Notes under the pieces: model-generated
The model's database searches: none
Told to the model about the DNA's origin: nothing
The model's input: the letters and a program-made list of their open reading frames with translations, nothing else
Assembly: GCA_937894535.1 (NCBI GenBank)
Contig: CALBHI010000505.1
Coordinates: 1-12,468 of the forward strand
DNA: 12,468 bases
DNA from: an uncultured Verrucomicrobiota bacterium
GTDB taxonomy: Bacteria > Verrucomicrobiota > Kiritimatiellia > CAIVKH01
Direction of reading: 5' to 3'
In this document: one piece after another, positions 5,894-12,468 of the stretch
Layout of the letters: each line of letters begins with the position of its first letter
Numbering within the stretch: position 1 is the stretch's first letter
Position numbers and translations under genes: made by a program

Positions 5894-7692
5894 GATAGCC
5901 GCAGGGTGTCAACGACCTGCATGACATCGTGTTTGCGGGCGTTGTGCGCGGTGAGATAGACCCGGCGCAGCAGGTCACGATCCGGCAGGTCGGGAAGTTT
6001 TTCCAGGGCGGCGACAAACGGCGCGCGGTGGTAGTTGATGCTGTCGAAGGGCTGGCCACGCAGGTGTTCGTCATCGCCGGTCCAGATGCCCTCGACGGCG
6101 AGCATCTGCATCGCTTCAAACCCGGGCAGGTCGAAGGGTACATCCTGGTACCAGTAGACCGGCACGCCGCGACGGACAAGCGCGCGTTGATACTTGCGTA
6201 ACCCAGCGCCTTGTAAATGTGGGTGGTGCGGTGCGTGGGTCAGGACGTAGTCGGCCAGCAGGCCGGCCGCTTCGCCGATCGCCCATTCCACCGGATGTAG
6301 CCGGTAGGCGCCGTTGGCGATCTGGGTGACGCCGATGCCCTTGTTGGCCACGGCGAAATTGCGAAGCTCCGGGGACACCAGGGCGCCCAGCGGAATCTGG
6401 TAGGGGCGGGCCGGTTCCCACACGTTCGGTGCTCCGCCGGTGGTGCGGTGAATATCGATCATGTAACAGCCCAGGCCGATGGAATCGGCGTAGGGCCGGG
6501 CCCGGCTGCCCGGCCAGAACTGCGCATGCAGGTCGCGTTCGGTGACGGTGGTGCAGGCGGCGAGGCGTCGGCCCTCGCGGATGTAGGGGGCCATGGCGAT
6601 GCCGTCCGCCGTGCCGGTCATTTCCGGGACGGCCCGGATTTCCGGATAGCCGCGGCCGCCGTCATCGCGAGGCGCTTCATGCTGCAACCAGTAGAGGTAA
6701 CAGGCTGACAGATGGCGGGCATCGTCCAGTGCCCGGGCATCCTGCGGCCGGGCGAGATACGGCGCGTCATGGTAGTCGTTGCCGGAGACGTTGATGATGG
6801 TGCGCGCGGTCAGTCCCGGTTGGGCGAAATTGCGCGGATCGCGCACGCTGCGGTAATACCACGCGCCGGAGACGTACTGACCTTGGGGCGAGGTGCTGGC
6901 TTCAAACATCCGGGCAGGGAAGGAGGAGCTGCATCCCGGGGCATACAAGGCGAAGGCTTGGCGGTCACGCCAGCGTTCGTAATCGTCCGGCTTCTCAACA
7001 CGGAAATCGCCGCCGGGTACGAACTCCACGGCGAGGCAGCAGGTGATTGATTGCAGGGAGTCCGGCAACGCCGTGGCGGGGGCATGCGGCTCGTCGAAGG
7101 CCGCGCGGGCTTCCGATCCGGTCCGGAAGGGAATGTCCAGGAGTGGATACGTTTCGCCGGTCTCGGTGGCATCGAGAAAAAATCCCGCCTCGATCTGGAA
7201 GGCTTCGCTCGCCTGCGTGTCGACCGGTTCGGCGATGCAGGAAACGATGGTGTCGTCCTGCCGGTGAAGCGAGCGGGCTCGGTATCCGATGAAAAGCCGA
7301 AGTTGTTCGGGGCGGGCGCAACGTTCCTTGAGCCAGGCGATCAACACCGCGTGGGCGATGTGTGGTTCGGCCGCGAGGTGGGAGCAGATGGCCTGACCGG
7401 GATTCAGGTAAAGTTGGGCCGCACCCAGCGGGGAGAGAGGAAGGTGTTCCCGGTAATGCTCGCGCACGCGACGGCGGAATTCGGCATAAGCGCGGCTGAT
7501 GCCGGTGGTCTCGCCGACCGGGTCGTGGTAGTCGTCGAGTACGCACAGTGCCTGGCTGGTGACTTGTCCGCCGATCCACGGATACTGTTCAATCATCACC
7601 ACGGAGCGGCCTTGTTCGAGCGAGGCCAACGCCGCAGCCACGCCGCCGAAGCCGCCGCCGATGATGGCTACATCTGCTGTGCATGTTTTCAT
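5890..7692 (-). CDS. FAD-dependent oxidoreductase (PF12831-like) in a glycosidase operon
   Basis: This is a 600-residue flavoprotein of unknown substrate. Residues 8-35 form the Rossmann dinucleotide site: VAIIGGGFGG (Gly12, Gly14, Gly17), ending in the acidic residue Glu35. WIGGQVTSQ follows as in the PF12831 group. FFLDATETGETYPL near residues 190-205 and the C-terminal FAD-contacting block (PYQIPLGALVSPELRNFAVA, then GAYRLHPVEWAIGEAAGLLA) also match that group. There is no signal peptide, so it acts in the cytoplasm. Family members are often labelled only as FAD-dependent oxidoreductase, and some have been called xanthan lyase without support. The start at ATG 7692 has GGTGA 5 nt upstream and shares ATGA with the GH3 stop; its own stop shares ATGA with the GH1 start. 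This tight coupling to two glycosidases suggests it oxidises a sugar, glycoside or released aglycone, but that is an inference. The frame is open to 7800, but the Rossmann motif fits a start at 7692. Confidence 0.85.
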   Translation of the reverse strand: MKTCTADVAIIGGGFGGVAAALASLEQGRSVVMIEQYPWIGGQVTSQALCVLDDYHDPVGETTGISRAYAEFRRRVREHYREHLPLSPLGAAQLYLNPGQAICSHLAAEPHIAHAVLIAWLKERCARPEQLRLFIGYRARSLHRQDDTIVSCIAEPVDTQASEAFQIEAGFFLDATETGETYPLLDIPFRTGSEARAAFDEPHAPATALPDSLQSITCCLAVEFVPGGDFRVEKPDDYERWRDRQAFALYAPGCSSSFPARMFEASTSPQGQYVSGAWYYRSVRDPRNFAQPGLTARTIINVSGNDYHDAPYLARPQDARALDDARHLSACYLYWLQHEAPRDDGGRGYPEIRAVPEMTGTADGIAMAPYIREGRRLAACTTVTERDLHAQFWPGSRARPYADSIGLGCYMIDIHRTTGGAPNVWEPARPYQIPLGALVSPELRNFAVANKGIGVTQIANGAYRLHPVEWAIGEAAGLLADYVLTHAPHHPHLQGAGLRKYQRALVRRGVPVYWYQDVPFDLPGFEAMQMLAVEGIWTGDDEHLRGQPFDSINYHRAPFVAALEKLPDLPDRDLLRRVYLTAHNARKHDVMQVVDTLRLS

Positions 7693-10004
7693 GTCGTCAC
7701 CGTGAGCACCGCGGATAACGAAGCGTTCGAATCTCCGCCCGCAAAAAGATCGAATGCGCCCGGTTCCACGGCCCGTTTCATATCCTCGTTGTAGAAGCAA
7801 AGGTGTTCAAACCCAATCTCGAAACGCACGGCGCGCGATTCGCCTGGCGCCAGGGTGATGCGCTCAAAGCCCTTGAGTTCCCTGATCGGGCGGGTGACCG
7901 AGCTGACCCGGTCGCGGAGGTACACCTGCACCACCTCGTCGCCGGTACGGGTTCCGGTGTTGGTGACGGTGACCTCCACATGCGTCGCTTGATCCGCCCG
8001 GATGACCGGGGGGTCGATGCGAAGGTTGTCGTAGCGGAACGTGGTGTAGCTGAGACCGTAGCCGAACGGATAGAGCGGGGTATTTTCGCCGAAGGTATAA
8101 CGGGCGGTTGAGGGTTTGCGGTTGTAATACACCGGCAACGATCCGGTGGTACGGGGGAAGGTGATCGGTAGTTTGCCCCCGGGATTGATATCACCCAACA
8201 GCACGTCAGCGACGGCGTGGCCGGTTTCCTGTCCAAGGTACCAGGCTTCGATGATGGCGTCGGCTTGTTCGGCCACCTGGTTGAGCAACAGGGGGCGACC
8301 ATTGAATAGTACGGCGACGAGGGGCTTGCCCAGGGTGGCCAGCGCGGCGACCAGTTCGTTTTGCGGTCCGACCAGGTCGAGGGAATCCATGTCCATCCCT
8401 TCACGGCACAGCTCCTCGTTTTCGCCGATGGCCACGACGATGGCGTCGGCCTCCCGTGCCACGGCCACGGCTTCCGCGATGCGGGCTTCGTTGTCCCCGC
8501 GCGGCGGGATCTTGACCTCGGACATCCAGTCCCGCGCCCCCCGGTTTTCGGTGATGCGGCATCCCTCGGCATAGACCACGTCGATCGAAGCACCCGCGCG
8601 GTTGCGTATGCCGCTGAGCAGGTCCACCGCATAGCTCGGCCATCCGGAATACCCTCCGATATGGCAGTCCGCGGCGTTGGGGCCGATGACCGCCAGCTTC
8701 GCCAGGCGTGCCCGGGAGAATGGAAGCGTCTGCCGGTCGTTCTTCAGGAGTACGATGGAGCGGTGGGCCGCGCGCAGGGCCAGTGTGTTGTGCTCCGTGC
8801 TGCCGCACAGTCGTTCGGCGCGGTCCGGGTCCACATACGGATGGTCGAACAGCCCGAGCAGGAACTTCAGGCGGAGGATGCGGCTGACCGCGGTATTCAC
8901 CGCATCTTCGCTGACCTGCCCGTTGCGCACCTGCTCCATGAGGGTGGGGTAAGCAAAGCCGTCGGGCGTTTCCATGTCCACGCCGGCGTGAAGGGCGCGT
9001 TGCGCCGCCGCTTCGGCGTCGGGGCAGACGTGGTGACCCTCATCCGGATCGCACAAGCTGCGGATGGCGGAGTAGTCGCTGATGACGACGCCTTCGAATG
9101 CCCACTCCTTGCGCAGAATATCGTGCAGCAGCCACCGGTTGGCATGGCAGGGAATGCCGTCGATTTCGTTGTACGCGGGCATGACACCGAGCGCGCCGCC
9201 CTCGGTGATGGCGGCTTCAAACGGTGGGAGATGAACTTCGCGCAGCACGCGTTCGGAGAGATTGGCGGGTGCGGTGTTGCGGCCTCCCTCGCACTGCCCG
9301 TAGGCGGCGAAGTGTTTGAGCGTGATGGCCACGTGGTCGGGGCTGAGGGACGATCCTTCACCTTGCGCGCCGCGCACGGCGGCGACGGCGTAGCGGGAGC
9401 AGAGGTACGGGTCTTCGCCCCAGGTTTCCTCGGTGCGGCCCCAGCGGGGGTCGCGGGCGATATCGAGCACGGGGGAGAGGGCCTGGGCCAAGCCGCGCGA
9501 CCGGGATTCCGCCGCTGCCGCCGCGAAGACCTCGCGAATCAGGGTCTCATCCCACGCGCTGGCCAGGCCAATGGCTTGGGGAAAACACACGCCGTCCTGC
9601 GCGGCCAGGCCATGCAGCAACTCCACATGAAACAGGACGGGAATGCCGAGGCGGGTTTGCTCGATGAAAAACCGCTGGATCGAATTGGTGATGTCCGCGG
9701 TTTCGCGGGCACCGGTGGAACAAGGTGCTGCGGCGGCCATCTCCATGGCCGGCCGCGGGGTATACCCGGCAGGGCATTTGCCGAGGTCTCCGGGTTGGCC
9801 CATGCCGCCGAGACCATGCGGGAAAATGGCAAGGGCCTTCTCCGGACAAAAGCGGCCGTGGTCATCCACCGGGGCGGGCCCGCGCACAAAACAGCACATC
9901 TGCGCGACTTTTTCCTCGAGGGTCATGCGCGCCAACAGGTCGGCGACCCGGTTGGCAACGGATAACGCGGGGTTCCGGTAGGGATGGTCGGGCGGAGGGT
10001 TCAC
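7689..10004 (-). CDS. GH3 family beta-glycosidase (beta-glucosidase/xylosidase type)
   Basis: This 771-residue protein has the full three-part GH3 layout. The N-terminal TIM-barrel domain (to about residue 370) contains LKHFAAYG (Lys230-His231) and the nucleophile motif GVVISDYSAI (Asp310). The alpha/beta sandwich (about 400-620) contains CREGMDMDSLDL, where Glu535 is the likely acid/base. The C-terminal fibronectin-III-like domain (about 660-760) contains GDEVVQVYLRD and VTRPIRELKGF. There is no signal peptide, so it acts on imported oligosaccharides, presumably removing non-reducing-end beta-linked glucose or xylose. The start is a GTG at 10004, 11 bp after the symporter stop. The GH3 opening HPYRNPALSVANRVADLLAR begins at residue 7, which rules out later starts. 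Its stop overlaps the oxidoreductase start (ATGA). Exact substrate specificity cannot be read from the sequence alone. Confidence 0.94.
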   Translation of the reverse strand: MNPPPDHPYRNPALSVANRVADLLARMTLEEKVAQMCCFVRGPAPVDDHGRFCPEKALAIFPHGLGGMGQPGDLGKCPAGYTPRPAMEMAAAAPCSTGARETADITNSIQRFFIEQTRLGIPVLFHVELLHGLAAQDGVCFPQAIGLASAWDETLIREVFAAAAAESRSRGLAQALSPVLDIARDPRWGRTEETWGEDPYLCSRYAVAAVRGAQGEGSSLSPDHVAITLKHFAAYGQCEGGRNTAPANLSERVLREVHLPPFEAAITEGGALGVMPAYNEIDGIPCHANRWLLHDILRKEWAFEGVVISDYSAIRSLCDPDEGHHVCPDAEAAAQRALHAGVDMETPDGFAYPTLMEQVRNGQVSEDAVNTAVSRILRLKFLLGLFDHPYVDPDRAERLCGSTEHNTLALRAAHRSIVLLKNDRQTLPFSRARLAKLAVIGPNAADCHIGGYSGWPSYAVDLLSGIRNRAGASIDVVYAEGCRITENRGARDWMSEVKIPPRGDNEARIAEAVAVAREADAIVVAIGENEELCREGMDMDSLDLVGPQNELVAALATLGKPLVAVLFNGRPLLLNQVAEQADAIIEAWYLGQETGHAVADVLLGDINPGGKLPITFPRTTGSLPVYYNRKPSTARYTFGENTPLYPFGYGLSYTTFRYDNLRIDPPVIRADQATHVEVTVTNTGTRTGDEVVQVYLRDRVSSVTRPIRELKGFERITLAPGESRAVRFEIGFEHLCFYNEDMKRAVEPGAFDLFAGGDSNASLSAVLTVTT

Positions 10005-10015
10005 GGCGGGTTTCT

Positions 10016-11449
10016 TCAGGCGGGTTGCCGGTCGTCCGTGTTTTCCTTGCGTTCGTCCAATTGCGTGCGGATCTCCGCCATGCGCGAGGGACCAAGCGGA
10101 TAGCGCATCAATACCAGGGCGGCGAACACCAGCATCACCGAGGGCAGCACGGTCATGATCAGCCGCATCCTGGTCAGCACGTCTTCCGGTTGCACCGGTC
10201 CGACTTTCACATCAAAACCGGTGATGGCGAGCAGCGGACCGCTCAGGGCCAAGCCGGCGGTCATGCTCACCTTCAGGATCCACGAGAAGACCGAGGCGAA
10301 GGAGCCCTCGCGACGCTCCCCGGTCTTCAGTTCATCGGCATCCACCGAGTCGGCCATCATCGAGGGCAGCATGACCCACAGTCCGGCATTGCTGATGTAC
10401 ATCAGGGAGTTGGCGACGATGATCAGTTCGGGGAAGTCGGGTGTATAGGTCCACCATTTGGTTGCGGTGGAAAGGATTTGAATTCCGACGCAGATGAACA
10501 GGGTCCGGGTTTTGCCGATGCGCCTGGAGAGGAGGTTGAACAGGGGAAGCGAGCCGATGGAGAGGAACAGTCCGATCGTTCCGGACAACCCGTTGATGAT
10601 CGAGGCCCCGGCCTGGTCGCCGCCGTAGACATAGTAGGTGGAGACATAGACGTTGAACGATCCGACCATGCTGCCACCGAAGGAAAACAGGACGGCGAAG
10701 GCAAGGATGATCAGGAAGGGTTTGTGCGACATGGTCTTGCGGAAGCTTTCCCGCAGCCGGGTTTTTGTCGCGGAAAGCGGTGCGGCGTCGGCCCGGGCTT
10801 TGACAAGCAGCGGAAGAAGACCAAGAACAATCACCATGATCCCCATCGCCACCGCAACCGTGCGAATGCCCGCCAGGGTGTCCGGTTTTCCGGTTTCCGT
10901 ATCCATAAAATAGGGCAACTGGGTGATGGCCCAGACCCAGGTGGCGACGATGGTGCTGAAGTTCTGGAAGAAAGCGCGGAAGCTGGTGATGGTTGTCCGC
11001 TCGTTGTAGTCCGTGGTCATCTCCAGCAGCATGCTTTGGTACGGCATGTTCCAGAGCGTGGTGCAGGTGTAAAACAGGATGCCGGTGACGATCAACCAGG
11101 CGGTCATGGCGGCGGGGGACCAGTCGCGGCCCACCATCCAGATGAGGGGAAAACACAGGCCGGTGAGGATGGCCCCGACGAGGATGTACGGTTTGCGCCG
11201 TCCCCAGCGGGTGCGGGTGTTGTCGGAAATCCATCCCATCAGCGGGTCGATGATCGCGTCGTACAGGCGGAAGATTGCGAAGGCCATGCTCACCAGGATG
11301 GGGGATAGCCCGAGGGTCATGTTGAACACCTGGTTGGCCATGCCGAGCGGCACCCAGGTGCACCAGATATCCACCGGGCCGGCTGCACCGTAAGCGACCT
11401 TGGAGCCGAGCGGCACCTTGGCCGGTTTTGGTTTTTCGGGTGGTGTCAT
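10016..11449 (-). CDS. GPH-family sugar:cation symporter (MelB-like, major facilitator superfamily)
   Basis: This 477-residue membrane protein has about 12 hydrophobic segments. The family signature is RLYDAIIDPLMGWISDNTRT followed by RWGRRKPYI. Asp64 and Asp68 occupy the places of the cation-binding aspartates Asp55 and Asp59 of MelB. A second conserved block, WNMPYQSMLLEMTTDYNERT, follows in the middle of the N-terminal half. It should import a glycoside, probably a di- or short oligosaccharide, with Na+ or H+ across the inner membrane, feeding the cytoplasmic GH94, GH3 and GH1 enzymes. The ATG at 11449 has AGGA (11457-11460) with a 7-nt spacer, and this site overlaps the last codon of the GH94 gene, 4 bp upstream. 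The hydrophilic C-terminus (after about residue 455) is charged and cytoplasmic. The substrate is inferred from neighbours only. Confidence 0.93.
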   Translation of the reverse strand: MTPPEKPKPAKVPLGSKVAYGAAGPVDIWCTWVPLGMANQVFNMTLGLSPILVSMAFAIFRLYDAIIDPLMGWISDNTRTRWGRRKPYILVGAILTGLCFPLIWMVGRDWSPAAMTAWLIVTGILFYTCTTLWNMPYQSMLLEMTTDYNERTTITSFRAFFQNFSTIVATWVWAITQLPYFMDTETGKPDTLAGIRTVAVAMGIMVIVLGLLPLLVKARADAAPLSATKTRLRESFRKTMSHKPFLIILAFAVLFSFGGSMVGSFNVYVSTYYVYGGDQAGASIINGLSGTIGLFLSIGSLPLFNLLSRRIGKTRTLFICVGIQILSTATKWWTYTPDFPELIIVANSLMYISNAGLWVMLPSMMADSVDADELKTGERREGSFASVFSWILKVSMTAGLALSGPLLAITGFDVKVGPVQPEDVLTRMRLIMTVLPSVMLVFAALVLMRYPLGPSRMAEIRTQLDERKENTDDRQPA

Positions 11450-11453
11450 GGAT

Positions 11454-12468
11454 TCATCCTTCCAGTTCGAGGCTTACCCGGACCCGGCTTCCGGCCGGGG
11501 CGAGGGGGATGCGATTGCCGGCGACGACGTGGCCATCCACGGTCAAGGTCTTGACTCCGCGGCACACCCTGCGCGGATTGTTTACTTCGATGTCATAGAG
11601 CGCGCCCCGGTACCGGCGCTCGACGCGAAAGCCCGGCCAGTCCCGGCTGATGCAGGGATCCACGGTGAGGCCTTCATAATCGGGCTGGATGCCGAGGATG
11701 TGTTGGGAGAGCACCACAAAGGTCCAGGCGGCGGTCCCGGTCAGCCAGGAATTTTTGGCCTCCCCATGATCCGGCGCATCTTTTCCCGCGATCATCTGCG
11801 CGTACACGTAAGGTTCGCAGCGGTAGCGGTCGATCATGGACTCCTTGGCTGCCGGACAAATGCTCCGGTAATATTCCAGCGCCCGGTCACCTTCGCCTAG
11901 CATACACCAGGCGATTTGGATCCAGGTGTTGTTGTGGCAGAAGATGCCCGCGTTCTCTTTGTAGCCCGGGGGATAACTCGAGACCTCGCCGAGGTGCAGG
12001 TGGTAGGTCTGGTAGGCGGGCTGCTGCAGGACCACACCGTGGGCGGTGAACAGGCGCTCGTGCACGCTGTCCAGCGCCTGGCGGGCCCGGCCATTCGTGC
12101 GCCCCGCTCCGCCGAGGATGCACCAGCCCTGGCTCTCGATGAAGATCTGTCCCTCTTCGTTATTGGCGGACCCGACCGGCCTTCCCTCCGCATCGTAGGC
12201 GCGGCGGTACCAGGCTCCGTCCCACGCCTTCTCCTCGATGCTGGCGAGCATGGTGGCGTGATGGTCCTGCAACCGCGCGGCGTCATCGGGCCGGCCCAGC
12301 CACTGGTACAGGCGCATCAGGTCATCAGCGGCTTTCAGGAACAACCCGGCGATCATGACCGACTCGGCCTTGGACCCGTGCACATCGCCAGCGGTCTGGA
12401 AGGATTCGTTCGGTTCGGTGGAGAAACAATTCAGGTTCAGGCAGTCATTCCAGTCGGCATGTCCGATC
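11454..12468 (-). CDS. GH94 disaccharide phosphorylase, cellobiose phosphorylase-like (5' end beyond window)
   Basis: The visible 337 residues are the C-terminal part of a GH94 protein, which is usually about 800 residues. The frame is open to the right edge, so the start is missing. The first visible residues, IGHADWNDCLNLNCFS, carry the DWND catalytic motif that holds the general acid of inverting GH94 enzymes. Later blocks are GIFCHNNTWIQIAW, RCEPYVYAQMIAGKDAPDHG, then EAKNSWLTGTAAWTFV and GIQPDYEGLTVDP, all characteristic of cellobiose phosphorylases and close relatives. The reaction is phosphate-dependent cleavage of a beta-linked disaccharide, giving a sugar 1-phosphate and a free sugar. 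Cellobiose is the best guess; chitobiose or cellobionate phosphorylases share many of these blocks and cannot be excluded without the N-terminal half. It ends 4 bp before the symporter and is the first visible gene of the operon. The promoter must lie to the right of the window. Confidence 0.92.
   Translation of the reverse strand, partial: IGHADWNDCLNLNCFSTEPNESFQTAGDVHGSKAESVMIAGLFLKAADDLMRLYQWLGRPDDAARLQDHHATMLASIEEKAWDGAWYRRAYDAEGRPVGSANNEEGQIFIESQGWCILGGAGRTNGRARQALDSVHERLFTAHGVVLQQPAYQTYHLHLGEVSSYPPGYKENAGIFCHNNTWIQIAWCMLGEGDRALEYYRSICPAAKESMIDRYRCEPYVYAQMIAGKDAPDHGEAKNSWLTGTAAWTFVVLSQHILGIQPDYEGLTVDPCISRDWPGFRVERRYRGALYDIEVNNPRRVCRGVKTLTVDGHVVAGNRIPLAPAGSRVRVSLELEG
11457..11460 (-). 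promoter_or_regulatory. Ribosome binding site of the symporter inside the GH94 gene end
   Basis: AGGA on the minus strand overlaps the last sense codon of the GH94 gene, next to its TGA stop, and lies 7 nt before the symporter ATG at 11449. The overlap supports one transcript with coupled translation. Confidence 0.6.

Noticed and set aside
8361..11308. Two very long plus-strand open frames (534 and 527 codons) opposite the GH3 and symporter genes
   Set aside because: They lie antisense to genes with clear family motifs, have low-complexity compositions rich in Gly, Arg, Asp and His, and match no recognisable domain. Long antisense frames are expected from codon bias in GC-rich DNA.

Overview
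The window looks like a glycan-utilisation region from a GC-rich, free-living bacterium, most likely of the PVC group (Verrucomicrobiota such as Opitutales, or Lentisphaerota/Kiritimatiellota). That placement is an inference from gene content: an S1 sulfatase, an AraC-type regulator, an orphan pseudopilin-like protein ending in an H-X(n)-DG motif, an exported jelly-roll-like protein, and a sugar:cation symporter in place of a SusC/SusD pair. No rRNA, tRNA, CRISPR array, insertion sequence or prophage gene was seen.

Left part (1-4500). On the minus strand lie a 5'-complete but 3'-truncated exported protein gene (1-819) and a formylglycine-type sulfatase gene (1083-2741). Divergent from the sulfatase is an AraC-family regulator (2915-3769), followed on the same strand by a pseudopilin-like gene (3847-4500). 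A 28-bp element occurs twice in the same orientation (895-922 and 2872-2899, 22 of 28 bases identical). One copy is upstream of the exported protein gene and the other is between the sulfatase and the regulator. It is the best candidate for a regulator binding site or shared promoter core tying these genes together.

Right part (4508-12468). Five tightly packed minus-strand genes read right to left: a GH94 disaccharide phosphorylase (5' end beyond the window), a GPH/MelB-type sugar:cation symporter, a GH3 glycosidase, a PF12831-type FAD-dependent oxidoreductase, and a GH1 beta-glucosidase. The gaps are 4 bp, 11 bp, and two ATGA stop/start overlaps, so they form one operon whose promoter lies outside the window. 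None of the three fully visible enzymes has a signal peptide, so import of an intact beta-linked di- or oligosaccharide followed by cytoplasmic phosphorolysis, hydrolysis and perhaps oxidation is the simplest reading. The cellobiose-phosphorylase-like motifs of the GH94 protein suggest cellobiose or a related beta-glucoside as substrate.

The least understood parts are the oxidoreductase embedded between two glycosidases and the repeated 28-bp element. The two halves of the window meet tail to tail at about 4500-4508, and nothing in the sequence proves that they are regulated together.
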